Part shown: positions 8,367 to 16,473 of the stretch, piece after piece
Numbering within the stretch: the stretch's first letter is position 1
Layout: every line of letters starts with the position of its first letter
From: Darwinimomas sp045600945
Lineage (GTDB): Bacteria; Bacillota; Clostridia; Lachnospirales; Lachnospiraceae
Length of the DNA: 64,000 nucleotides
Assembly: GCA_045600945.1 (NCBI GenBank)
Contig: JAZRYX010000044.1
Coordinates: 4,754-68,753, forward strand
Direction of reading: 5' to 3'
Translations under genes and position numbers: made by a program
Notes under the pieces: generated by a model
What the model was told of the DNA's origin: nothing
Databases searched by the model: none
The model's input: the letters and a program-made list of their open reading frames with translations, nothing else

Positions 8367-10597
8367 GCAAGGAAATCCCTGATACGCTTACTTCTGACAG
8401 GATTACGAAGCTTTCTTAAAGCTTTGGCTTCTATCTGACGAATACGTTCACGAGTTACATTGAAATCTTTTCCGACTTCTTCAAGTGTTCTCGGATGTCC
8501 GTCTTCAAGCCCGAATCTCTTTATGATTACTTCTCTTTCTCTGTCTTTAAGATCACCGAGTAATGCATCGATATGTTCACGGAGCATTACTGACTCCACA
8601 TTACCCTCAGGTGAGAGTACATTGTTGTCGGCTACGAAATCTCCGAGGTTGGAATCATCTTCCTCACCGATAGGAGTTTCAAGAGAAGCAGGCTCTCTTG
8701 CAATCTGCATTACTTCCATAACCTTCTCTTCCGTCATATCAAGTGCTTTCGCAAGTTCGGAAGTACTTGGCTCATATCCGAGTTCAAGAGTGAGCTTTCT
8801 CTGCATCTTGCTCATCTTATTAATTGTCTCAACCATATGAACGGGAACCCTTATGGTTCTTGCCTGATCTGCAAGTGCACGTGTTACCGACTGACGGATC
8901 CACCATGTGGCATATGTTGAAAGCTTGAATCCTTTACGATAATCAAATTTTTCAACACCCTTAATCAGTCCGAGATTTCCTTCCTGAACCAAATCAAGGA
9001 AGCTCATACCGCGTCCTGTATATCTCTTTGCGATACTTACAACAAGTCTTAAGTTTGCCTCGATAAGTTTCTTTTTGGCAAACTCATCTCCTTCTTGCTT
9101 CTTCATTGCCAGTTCTGTCTCTTCCTCTGCGGAAAGGAGATCTACCTGACCGATTTCTTTTAGGTACATACGTACCGGATCTTCTGTTCCTACACCCTCA
9201 AACAAATCTATACTGTTCAGGTCGATGTCATCATCATCCGCATCCTCGAAATCCATGTCGTCATCGAAGAAATCATCTTCCATGAGTCCGCTCAGAGATG
9301 TAGGGGCATCTTCCGGCATACTTGTGGTAACCTCGATACTGTTTGTCTCAAGGAATGCATATATCTGTTCTATTGCATCGGCGTTAATGGAGTCATATTT
9401 GAAGAACGCGTTGATTTCAACCATGTCAAGGCGATTCTCACTACCTTTGCCGAGTTCTACTAGTTGTTCAAGTTTAGCCTGGAACTCTTCGGGAGTTAAT
9501 ACTCTCTTTTTAATCTTCTTGCCTTTTCTTCCTTTAAGTCTTGCTTTCTCTTCTTTAAGGCGTTTCTTTTCCAGTTTTGCCGCTTCTTTTTCCTGACGTA
9601 TACGTTCTTTTTCAGCTTCCTTTTCGGCTTTGATTCTTGCTTTCTCAGCTTCTTTTTCCGCTTTAAGTTTTGCTTTCTCAGCCTCCTTCTCCGCTTTCAG
9701 TTTCTCTTTTTCTATTCTTAATTTCTCTTTTTCTTTTTCCTTGGCAATACGAGCCTTTTCTTTCTCTTTTGCAAGACGGGCTTTCTCTTTCTCCCTGGCA
9801 GCACGTGCTTTTTCTTTTTCCTTTAATGCTGCGGCTTTAGCCTTTTCTTTCTGGATACGAAGTCTTTCTCTTTCCTTCTCTGCTTTGACCTTGGCCAGAG
9901 CCTTCGCCTTCGCTTCCTTTTCTTTTGCAAGAGCTTTTGCTTTGGCCTCTTTCTCTTTAGCAAGAGCTTTGGCTTTGGCTTCTTTCTCTTTAGCAAGAGC
10001 TTTGGCCTTCGCTTCCCTCTCTTTTAAAAGTGCCTTGGCTTTGATCTCTTTCTCCTTCAGCAGACGGGCCTTCTCTTTTTCTTTGAGTTTTTCAGCCTGC
10101 TCTTTGGCCTTAGCTTTTGCTATGAGGGCCTTCTCTTTTTCTTTGGCTGCTTTTAAAAGCGCAAGAGCTTTTGCTTTGGCTGCTTTTTCTTTAGCAAGCG
10201 CTTTGGCCTTCGCTTCCCTCTCTTTTAAAAGTGCCTTGGCTTTTGCTTCTTTCTCTCTGGCAATACGGGCCTTTTCTTTTGCGAGCGCCTTTGCTTTTGC
10301 TTCTTTTTCTTTTTCTTTCGCGATTACGATTGCAGCTTTCTGTTTCTCCGTAAGTTTCGGCTTAACATTCTGATCTTTTACCTGAACAGATTTCTTTGCC
10401 GGCGCAGCCTTTGCGGCCGGTTTTGCTGCTGCAGTCTTTATTGCCGGTGCTTTCTTTGCCGCCGGTTTTACGGATGCACTCTTCTTAACTTCCGGCTTTT
10501 TCCCGGTCTCTTTCCCCTTTGAAACCTTCTTAGGTGCTGATTTTGTTGCTGCAGACTTTACAGAAGTTCCCTTTTTTTGATTATTTGCCTGTGCCAA
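8363..10597 (-). CDS. rpoD: Primary sigma factor RpoD/SigA with very long Lys/Ala-rich N-terminus
   Basis: Housekeeping sigma factor. The C-terminal ~370 residues are an ordinary SigA: region 1.1 (LTPEEFQAKLEQLVELGKG), acidic spacer (DDDMDFEDADDDD), regions 1.2-2.4 (GTEDPVRMYLKEIG, SIAKRYTGRGMSFLDLVQEG, TYATWWIRQSVTRAL), region 3, and region 4.2 (VTRERIRQIEAKALRKLR). The first ~370 residues are abnormal: an Ala/Pro/Lys histone-H1-like stretch (about 1-80), then repeats of the type EAKAKALAKEK, predicted as a long charged helix. This doubles the usual length of about 370. The start is TTG at 10597 with GGAGAGAGG six bases upstream; no in-frame ATG lies nearby. A strong promoter sits at 10692-10720. 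The common dnaG partner is not adjacent. Confidence 0.95.
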   Translation of the reverse strand: MAQANNQKKGTSVKSAATKSAPKKVSKGKETGKKPEVKKSASVKPAAKKAPAIKTAAAKPAAKAAPAKKSVQVKDQNVKPKLTEKQKAAIVIAKEKEKEAKAKALAKEKARIAREKEAKAKALLKEREAKAKALAKEKAAKAKALALLKAAKEKEKALIAKAKAKEQAEKLKEKEKARLLKEKEIKAKALLKEREAKAKALAKEKEAKAKALAKEKEAKAKALAKEKEAKAKALAKVKAEKERERLRIQKEKAKAAALKEKEKARAAREKEKARLAKEKEKARIAKEKEKEKLRIEKEKLKAEKEAEKAKLKAEKEAEKARIKAEKEAEKERIRQEKEAAKLEKKRLKEEKARLKGRKGKKIKKRVLTPEEFQAKLEQLVELGKGSENRLDMVEINAFFKYDSINADAIEQIYAFLETNSIEVTTSMPEDAPTSLSGLMEDDFFDDDMDFEDADDDDIDLNSIDLFEGVGTEDPVRMYLKEIGQVDLLSAEEETELAMKKQEGDEFAKKKLIEANLRLVVSIAKRYTGRGMSFLDLVQEGNLGLIKGVEKFDYRKGFKLSTYATWWIRQSVTRALADQARTIRVPVHMVETINKMSKMQRKLTLELGYEPSTSELAKALDMTEEKVMEVMQIAREPASLETPIGEEDDSNLGDFVADNNVLSPEGNVESVMLREHIDALLGDLKDREREVIIKRFGLEDGHPRTLEEVGKDFNVTRERIRQIEAKALRKLRNPVRSKRIRDFLA

Positions 10598-10670
10598 TTT
10601 GTACCTCTCTCCAAGTGATAAACACTATATATAGTATGTTCAGGTTTACATAAATGTATTTAGCCACAAT

Positions 10671-10718
10671 AAAAAGGTCCCGAACGGTTTCATTATATAC
10701 CCCGTTTGAGACCTTTTC
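10671..10718 (-). terminator. Terminator of the MATE operon, doubling as rpoD promoter region
   Basis: On the minus strand AAAAGGTCTCAAACGG and CCGTTCGGGACCTTTT form a 16-base stem with one mismatch and one or two wobble pairs, followed by TTTTTATT. It would end transcripts from the MATE gene and upstream. Its left arm and loop contain the rpoD promoter. Confidence 0.8.
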
Positions 10719-10720
10719 AA
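10692..10720 (-). promoter_or_regulatory. Sigma-A promoter for rpoD
   Basis: TTGAAA (10720-10715), 17-base spacer, TATAAT (10697-10692) on the minus strand. The -35 lies in the stem and the -10 in the loop of the preceding gene's terminator hairpin. Predicted leader about 85-90 bases before the TTG start. Confidence 0.8.
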
Positions 10721-10751
10721 GGGCAATGCCAAAATATCTCTGTATATTACC

Positions 10752-12131
10752 CTACTGTATCGTTTTCTTTTTCCATCTATCCAGAAGAATTAATGCCGTT
10801 ACGGCACCCAAAGTCTCTCCTGCCAGTAAAGCCCATGTCAGACCCAATTCACCCCACAGAACATCGAACAGCATCATAAGCGGTATATAAAATACCAGCT
10901 GTCTTGCAACAGAATGAACAAATGTACCCCTTCCGTCTCCCATCGCCTGAAGACAATAGGAAGTATGGTAATTGAGAAAAGTGACCGTTGCGGCAAGTGC
11001 CCTTATCCTAAGGAAAGTTGTTGCAAATCCCAGGGCCGCCATTGCAGCGGATGAATTACCCGATGTGGCTATAAAAACTCCTGCTATCTGCGGGGCAAAT
11101 AACTCGTAAAATATTGTCGTACATACAGTTATCACCAGGCCGGAGTTTCTTGCGAATGAAATCGCTTTATTCATTCTTTCCCTATTATTTGCTCCGTAGT
11201 TATATGCCACAAGCGGCAGCATGCCCTGACTGATTCCTAAACCTATCGCATTGGGCAATCTCTCTATTTTAAGAACCGTTCCGATAGCAGCAAGCTGCAT
11301 GTCTCCGTGTGCTGCCATTCTGGCATTCAGGAAGATATTCGCCAGATCATAAAGACCGGGGAGTACCGCTGCCGGAATACCCACGCTGATGACTTCTTTC
11401 TTGTCTCTTTTAGTGACTTTTCTTCTGTCATTAAAAGATGTGCTGACAGGTGTTCCCTTCTCTGATATCCTGTTAACCATAAAGAAGAAGTAAACCATTG
11501 AAGCAATATTTGACAGCAGAGTTGCCAGTGCCGCTCCGACTACTTCAGATCCTTTCGGGAATATCACGAACATGAATAAAGGATCAAGAATAATATTGAG
11601 TACACCACCGCCGCTTAATCCTAAACTTGCCTGTTTTGAATATCCCGTGTTTCTCAGGAAATGTGCCAGCGTCTGAGACAATACTATCGGAACACTTCCC
11701 ATGACCACTACAAGCCATGTATACTGCTTTGCATATGTAATCGTATTTTCAGATGCTCCCAACAGTGTCAATAAAGGTGTCATAAATGCGGCAATGATCA
11801 AAGCATACGCCGCTGCCACCAAAAGCGAACTGTACACACTGTAGGCACATACATTTCTCGCTCTTTCATTCTCATTTAAACCCATAAGACGACTTACAAG
11901 TCCGCCTCCTCCGATACCGAAAAGATTGGCTATTGATGTAGTCATAATAAAAAGCGTGTATGCAAGAGATACTGACGCTATCATATATGGGTTACCGGTT
12001 TGTCCTACATAAAAAGTATCAGCCAGATTATAAATCAGAGTGATAAGCTGACTGATAATGGTAGGTATGGCCAAAGACATAAGCGCCTTCGGCACCGGCG
12101 TTTTTTCAAATAATTCTTTCTTGCTGTCCAT
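10752..12131 (-). CDS. MATE-family multidrug/Na+ antiporter
   Basis: Twelve-helix exporter of the MATE family (459 residues). The start MDSKKELFEKTPVPKALMSL leads directly into TM1 with the family-like LAIPTIISQLITLIYNLADTF (split here: LAIPTIISQLI, then TLIYNLADTFYVGQ). Two pseudo-symmetric halves are evident, with the second starting at about residue 240 (EVISVGIPAAVLPGLYDLANI). It is the last gene of a likely nadE-trmH-birA-MATE operon, four bases after birA, and is followed by a strong terminator. Substrate cannot be told from sequence. Confidence 0.93.
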   Translation of the reverse strand: MDSKKELFEKTPVPKALMSLAIPTIISQLITLIYNLADTFYVGQTGNPYMIASVSLAYTLFIMTTSIANLFGIGGGGLVSRLMGLNENERARNVCAYSVYSSLLVAAAYALIIAAFMTPLLTLLGASENTITYAKQYTWLVVVMGSVPIVLSQTLAHFLRNTGYSKQASLGLSGGGVLNIILDPLFMFVIFPKGSEVVGAALATLLSNIASMVYFFFMVNRISEKGTPVSTSFNDRRKVTKRDKKEVISVGIPAAVLPGLYDLANIFLNARMAAHGDMQLAAIGTVLKIERLPNAIGLGISQGMLPLVAYNYGANNRERMNKAISFARNSGLVITVCTTIFYELFAPQIAGVFIATSGNSSAAMAALGFATTFLRIRALAATVTFLNYHTSYCLQAMGDGRGTFVHSVARQLVFYIPLMMLFDVLWGELGLTWALLAGETLGAVTALILLDRWKKKTIQ

Positions 12132-12135
12132 GATA

Positions 12136-12834
12136 CTATACTTCTCCTGACCTTTTAAGACTGCCGTCTTTCATAATCAGTTCTCCAAACTCATTGATTC
12201 CGGATCCGGATATACATTTTCTATTATACTCACCGAGTAAGTTGATGAGACTCCCGTCTCTGCAAAGTATGTCATAATAATCAAAAAAAGCATTGATGCT
12301 CTCAATTACTATATTTTCTCTGTTTTCCGTTTTTCCGGTGTATGTTTTAATCGACGCTGCCGTGTCCGAAATCTCATCGGGGAAATGATCGGCATTTACA
12401 TTGATTCCTATTCCTACGACGGAATAAAACTCTTTTCCGAAAAAAACGCTTTCAGACAATATGCCGCATATCTTCCTGTCGTTTACCTTAAGATCGTTAG
12501 GCCACTTGATATCCGAAGACAGTCCCGTAGCTTTTCTTATTCCAAAACTGACAGCCAATGCAGCGGCTATTGTCAGCATTGACACTTTTTCAGAGCTGAT
12601 TTGTGGTCTCAATAAAAGGCTCATGGCGATTGCATCTTCGCCGGAATCTATCCAGCTTCTGCCGAGTCTTCCGTGACCTGAAAACTGATTTTCCGTCAGG
12701 ATAAGCATCGGACCATCTGCGAAATCTGCCGCAAGCCTCCTTGCTTCTGTATTCGTTGAATCGACCTCCTTAATATAATGAATATCGGAAAGTCTCATAC
12801 AACTGCTTTTGATTTTTTCTGTATCGTATGTCAT
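12136..12834 (-). CDS. birA: Biotin-[acetyl-CoA-carboxylase] ligase, lacking the DNA-binding domain
   Basis: Transfers biotin to biotin-carboxyl carrier proteins through biotinyl-AMP. Family motifs: VDSTNTEARRLA (substrate entry), GHGRLGRSW (biotin-binding loop, GRGRxGRxW type), IKWPNDL with catalytic Lys, KICGILSE, and VVGIGINVN. The protein starts at the catalytic domain, so it is a class I ligase without the HTH repressor domain. I use the ATG at 12834, which shares a base with the stop of the upstream gene (TAATG, translational coupling); a GTG seven codons earlier is the alternative. Confidence 0.92.
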   Translation of the reverse strand: MTYDTEKIKSSCMRLSDIHYIKEVDSTNTEARRLAADFADGPMLILTENQFSGHGRLGRSWIDSGEDAIAMSLLLRPQISSEKVSMLTIAAALAVSFGIRKATGLSSDIKWPNDLKVNDRKICGILSESVFFGKEFYSVVGIGINVNADHFPDEISDTAASIKTYTGKTENRENIVIESINAFFDYYDILCRDGSLINLLGEYNRKCISGSGINEFGELIMKDGSLKRSGEV

Positions 12835-13139
12835 TACCAGTAAAATACTATCCACATATATGCCGCGATGAATAAGAAAAACGCGGTCAGTCCCATGCTG
12901 AAGAATATGCCTCCTAAATTCTTTCTTCCGTGAGGAAGATGCTGTATCTTATATATGCTATCTGCGCCGTTCATTACCGCTGCCGTAAGTACTATGAAGG
13001 GAAGCAGTTTTCTGTTGGCATCAAAATCCTTGATTACTATTATAAACAAAATAACAGCTGCTGCTGCAAGTACCGTATGCAGCAGATCCATAAATGAGAC
13101 CACTCGCCTCTTTGTTTTTTTTGTATAATCAAGTGCCAT
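12834..13139 (-). CDS. Small three-helix membrane protein, unknown function
   Basis: The 101 residues have a basic N-terminus (MALDYTKKTKRRVVS) and three hydrophobic segments at about 15-37, 46-60 and 78-100. I do not recognise the family; similar small proteins are common in Lachnospiraceae. It begins next to the end of the trmH-type gene and its stop codon overlaps the birA start, so it belongs to the nadE-birA operon. No catalytic motif is visible. Confidence 0.7.
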   Translation of the reverse strand: MALDYTKKTKRRVVSFMDLLHTVLAAAAVILFIIVIKDFDANRKLLPFIVLTAAVMNGADSIYKIQHLPHGRKNLGGIFFSMGLTAFFLFIAAYMWIVFYW

Positions 13140-13895
13140 TTATCTTCTCTGTCTGGCAAGTTCGAACATAAGCACCGATGCCGCAATGCCGGCATTCAGC
13201 GATTCGACTTTTCCTTTCATTGGTATCTTAACAAGCTTATCAGCAAGTGCAGTGACTTCATCACTTATCCCGGCAGATTCATTTCCGATAATAAATGCCG
13301 TAGGACCTGTGTAATCCTCTTTATCGTAATCTTTGTCACCTTTAAGATGTGCGGCGTAGGTGATGGCTCCCAGCGACTTTATTGCCCCCGGAAGATCATC
13401 CGTATACATGAACGGTACTCTGAATATCGCACCCATGGTTGAACGCACTACCTTGGGATTATATATATCCACAGTCTCTTCATTCATTAAAATGCCGTCG
13501 ATTCCCGCAGCCTCTGCCGTCCTCATGATAGTGCCCATATTTCCGGGATCCTGTATCCTGTCGAGTATAAGGAATGCATCACCTGTGAGTTTCGTATGCT
13601 TTTTCATCTTAACGATGGCCATTATTCCCTGAGGTGTCCTGGTATCGCTCATATACGCATATACAGTATCAGTTACTATTTCGTGAGGGACCTGACGCAT
13701 CCTGATTTTTGCTTCCGTAGGACATGTATTATAAAAGCTTTCGCTCGCATAAACTTCTGTCAGATCTCCATCGGGTATCTCCATGAACATCTTGATTCCT
13801 TCGACCACAAAAAGACCCCTCTCTTTTCTCAAGGATGGCTTTTTGGTTAAAAGTATGATGTCTTTTATTTTTTTATTTGAAGTCGAAGATATCAT
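13140..13895 (-). CDS. TrmH/SpoU-family RNA 2'-O-methyltransferase
   Basis: SAM-dependent ribose methyltransferase of rRNA or tRNA (RlmB/YsgA-like), with a C-terminal SPOUT knot fold. Residues 1-90 resemble the SpoU substrate-binding domain (NKKIKDIILLTKKPSLRKERGLFVVEG). The three SPOUT motifs are seen: LDRIQDPGNMGTIMRTAEAA (motif 1), FIIGNESAGIS (motif 2) and IPMKGKVESLNAGIAASVLM (motif 3, the knot). At 251 residues the length is standard. It is one base from nadE and directly next to the following gene, so it is in the same operon. Target nucleotide unknown. Confidence 0.92.
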   Translation of the reverse strand: MISSTSNKKIKDIILLTKKPSLRKERGLFVVEGIKMFMEIPDGDLTEVYASESFYNTCPTEAKIRMRQVPHEIVTDTVYAYMSDTRTPQGIMAIVKMKKHTKLTGDAFLILDRIQDPGNMGTIMRTAEAAGIDGILMNEETVDIYNPKVVRSTMGAIFRVPFMYTDDLPGAIKSLGAITYAAHLKGDKDYDKEDYTGPTAFIIGNESAGISDEVTALADKLVKIPMKGKVESLNAGIAASVLMFELARQRR

Positions 13896-13896
13896 C

Positions 13897-15672
13897 TTAT
13901 TTTATACTTTTTTTAACTGATTCCAGTTCTTTGATCCAGATATTTCTTGATGCATCGGACGGCATCCGCCATGATGACCTCGGGCTGAATGAAACAGGTC
14001 CGGTTGCAGGTCCGTCAGGCATGCAGCTTCGCTTGAACTGAGATGAGAAAAATCTTCTGACAAATGTATCAAGCCACTTGTAGATAGTCTTGTCGTCATA
14101 AGTCTGACCCCATGCATACTTAGCAAGTCTGTATATCTTTGCCGGTCCGAATCCGTTAACGATCATATTGAAGATAAAGAAATCATGAAGCTCATATGGT
14201 CCTATCTTATCTTCTGTCTTCTGTGATATTTTCCCTTTTACTGTCGGAAGAAGTTCTGGACTTACAGGTGTATCCACCACATCCATAAGAACATCACAAA
14301 GTTCCACATTGCCGCAGGTCTGTGCATAATATCCCACAAGAAATCTCATGAGCGTCTTCGGTACAGATGCATTAACCGCATAACTGCTCATATGGTCACC
14401 GTTATAAGTACACCATCCGAGTGCCAGTTCACTGAGGTCGCCTGTTCCGACAACCAGCGCATCTTCATCATTTGCTATATCCATAAGCACCTGAGTTCTC
14501 TCACGCGCCTGAGCATTTTCATAAGCAACATTGTGATCGCTGATTTTATGATTGATATCCTTAAGGTGAAGTTTAACCGATTCGCCGATGTTGATTTCCG
14601 TAAGTCTGCAGCCCATAAGCTTCGTCAGTTTGCAGGCATTGTTGTATGTTCTGTCAGATGTTCCGAAACAAGGCATGGTTATCGCATGAATACTCTTTCT
14701 TGAAAGTCCGAGGCTGTCACACGCAAGCGCACATACTATCATGGCGCATGTTGAGTCAAGTCCTCCCGAGATTCCGAGCACCAGTTTCTCACATCCTATT
14801 GCTTTCATCCTTCCGCGAAGTCCGTAAGCCTGTATCTTAAGTATCTTATCAAGGTCTTCATCCATCTCCGGTATGAATGGCGTAGGATCGATGAATCTTG
14901 TGAGCTTCGTATCTTTAACTTTAAGCTCGAAGTCTATGACTTCGTTACCGTCTCCGACAAATTCAAGTCCGCTCTGCATTCTTTGAAGTGCTATAGCCTG
15001 AACATCGATTTCCGTAGTGATTGCTCCTGTTGTAAATGCTTCCGAAGACTCAAGTATCTCTCCCGTCTCGGCGATGACATTATATCCTCCGTATACTTCA
15101 TCGGTAGTTGACTCGCCTTCTCCTGCATTGGCACGGATAATTGCTGTCATATCACGGGATGAATCTGAAATCAGCATCTCATCTGTCATATCATCTGCTC
15201 CGAGAGTTTCAGGTTCTGCAACCATCTGAATGACAACTGTAGCCTCCGGAAGAGCACCCTGACCGAAATCAACACCGATTACTAGGTCCTCTACTGACGT
15301 ACAGCGCAGTACGCAGTCGTTTAACTCATCTGAAAGAACAGCAAGTATCTCTCCGTCCTGTACTGCTGCTACGGCATCATAAACGCAACCTGATTCCTGC
15401 CACGGCAACCCGACGAAAAATAGAGTATCATGTCCTTTTGATGCATCGGCTACCCTTACAAGTCCTGACTGAGCTGCGTCAAGAAGTGTCTTCTGCATAT
15501 AAAGATCTCCGCATGTCGCTCCTGTGATGCACAGTTCGGGAAATACGACAAGTTTGGTTCCTTTCTTAATCTCCTTCTTCATTGCATCAATAATCTGAGC
15601 GACATTATAGTCAACATCTGCCGGTTTGACAGACGTAGTTACGGCACTGACCTTGATAAATCCGTCTTTCAT
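13897..15672 (-). CDS. nadE: NAD+ synthetase with degenerate glutaminase domain
   Basis: Makes NAD+ from nicotinic acid adenine dinucleotide. The C-terminal synthetase is intact: P-loop LGISGGLDSTCAMIV, GTGDLSELALGWCTYNGDHM, and the SCMPDGPATGPVSFSPR tail. The N-terminal nitrilase-fold glutaminase keeps the catalytic Glu (VVFPELCITGA) but lacks the usual KTYLPNYxEFYExR segment with catalytic Lys, and the expected EICEDLW reads SVEDLVIG, so catalytic Cys is replaced by Val. About 50 residues are missing relative to clostridial relatives of about 640. It may therefore depend on free ammonia. Start: ATG at 15672 follows GGAGG with a five-base gap; the ATG at 15684 is part of that site. Confidence 0.93.
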   Translation of the reverse strand: MKDGFIKVSAVTTSVKPADVDYNVAQIIDAMKKEIKKGTKLVVFPELCITGATCGDLYMQKTLLDAAQSGLVRVADASKGHDTLFFVGLPWQESGCVYDAVAAVQDGEILAVLSDELNDCVLRCTSVEDLVIGVDFGQGALPEATVVIQMVAEPETLGADDMTDEMLISDSSRDMTAIIRANAGEGESTTDEVYGGYNVIAETGEILESSEAFTTGAITTEIDVQAIALQRMQSGLEFVGDGNEVIDFELKVKDTKLTRFIDPTPFIPEMDEDLDKILKIQAYGLRGRMKAIGCEKLVLGISGGLDSTCAMIVCALACDSLGLSRKSIHAITMPCFGTSDRTYNNACKLTKLMGCRLTEINIGESVKLHLKDINHKISDHNVAYENAQARERTQVLMDIANDEDALVVGTGDLSELALGWCTYNGDHMSSYAVNASVPKTLMRFLVGYYAQTCGNVELCDVLMDVVDTPVSPELLPTVKGKISQKTEDKIGPYELHDFFIFNMIVNGFGPAKIYRLAKYAWGQTYDDKTIYKWLDTFVRRFFSSQFKRSCMPDGPATGPVSFSPRSSWRMPSDASRNIWIKELESVKKSIK

Positions 15673-15712
15673 GTTATCCTCCATAGTGAAGCAGAATTAA
15701 TAAACTGTTCCC

Positions 15713-15744
15713 ATTATATCACTAATTTATGATAGAATACCACT
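15713..15744. promoter_or_regulatory. Back-to-back promoters for nadE and tcdA
   Basis: Minus strand: extended -10 TGATATAAT (hexamer at 15718-15713) for nadE. Plus strand: extended -10 TGATAGAAT (hexamer 15733-15738) for tcdA, ending six bases before the tcdA ATG. The two form an imperfect palindrome. There is no Shine-Dalgarno before tcdA, so its mRNA would start at the ATG. Confidence 0.7.
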
Positions 15745-16425
15745 ATGGACTTTAATGAACGTACAAAACTGTTAATAGATGATTCGAAGCTGCATAACTC
15801 CTGTGCAGCTGTTTTCGGACTGGGCGGAGTCGGCTCTTATGTTGCTGAAGCACTGGTTCGTGCCGGTATCGGCAAAATCGTCATATGTGACAATGATTAC
15901 ATCACAGCAAGCAATATAAACCGTCAGCTCCTCGCTCTTAACTCAAATGTGGGACGTACAAAGGTCGGAGTAGCCGTAGAACGATACCTTGATATTAATC
16001 CCGAACTCGAGATTCATGCATTTGATGAATTCATACTCCCTGATAATATCGATTATTTCTTTGACAGACTTATGATCAGACCTGACTTTGTCGCAGACTG
16101 TATTGATACGGTGAGCGGAAAGATCGCCATAATTAAGAAATGCAAAGAGCTTGGTATCCCCGTCATATCAAGTATGGGAACCGGAAATAAGCTTCATCCT
16201 GAAATGTTTAAAATCGCTGATATCAGCAAAACCAATGTCTGTCCATTATGTAAAGTAATGCGTAAAGAACTTCGTGACAGAGGTATTACGGATGTGCCTG
16301 TTCTGTTTTCTGAAGAGGAGCCCATAAAAACGGAAAATGCTGCCATAGGCAGCATCTCCACTGTTCCGTCCGTTGCCGGACTGTTAATTGCCAATTATAT
16401 TATAATGAATCTTGTAAATGCTTAG
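15745..16425 (+). CDS. tcdA: tRNA threonylcarbamoyladenosine dehydratase
   Basis: E1-like (ThiF/MoeB/HesA) ATP-dependent enzyme that cyclises t6A37 in tRNA to ct6A. The 226 residues show the nucleotide-binding GLGGVGSYVAEALVRAG, the D-N-D-x-I-x-x-S-N-I-N-R-Q motif (NDYITASNINRQ), Lys-77-type VGRTKVGV, the SSMGTGNKLHP segment, and the family's CPLCKVMRKELRDRGI with CxxC. This pattern separates TcdA from ThiF and MoeB. It is a single plus-strand gene between minus-strand operons and appears leaderless (see promoter entry). A hairpin spans its stop codon. Confidence 0.94.
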   Translation: MDFNERTKLLIDDSKLHNSCAAVFGLGGVGSYVAEALVRAGIGKIVICDNDYITASNINRQLLALNSNVGRTKVGVAVERYLDINPELEIHAFDEFILPDNIDYFFDRLMIRPDFVADCIDTVSGKIAIIKKCKELGIPVISSMGTGNKLHPEMFKIADISKTNVCPLCKVMRKELRDRGITDVPVLFSEEEPIKTENAAIGSISTVPSVAGLLIANYIIMNLVNA

Positions 16426-16451
16426 TTTTCGCTGTGAAGCTTCAAACTAAG
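16421..16451. repeat. Hairpin spanning the tcdA stop codon
   Basis: Arms CTTAGTTT and AAACTAAG (8 bases, perfect) with an inner GAAGCTTC palindrome. It lies between two convergent genes. There is no clear T-run, so it may be an RNA end-stabilising element or a weak terminator. Confidence 0.4.
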
Positions 16452-16473
16452 TTCGCTGATGCTCACTAAGGTC

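Noticed and set aside
9630..10373. Long plus-strand open frame of 247 codons opposite rpoD
   Set aside because: It is the antisense of the Lys/Ala/Glu repeats; low-complexity Phe/Ser/Ala composition, no ribosome-binding site and no family.
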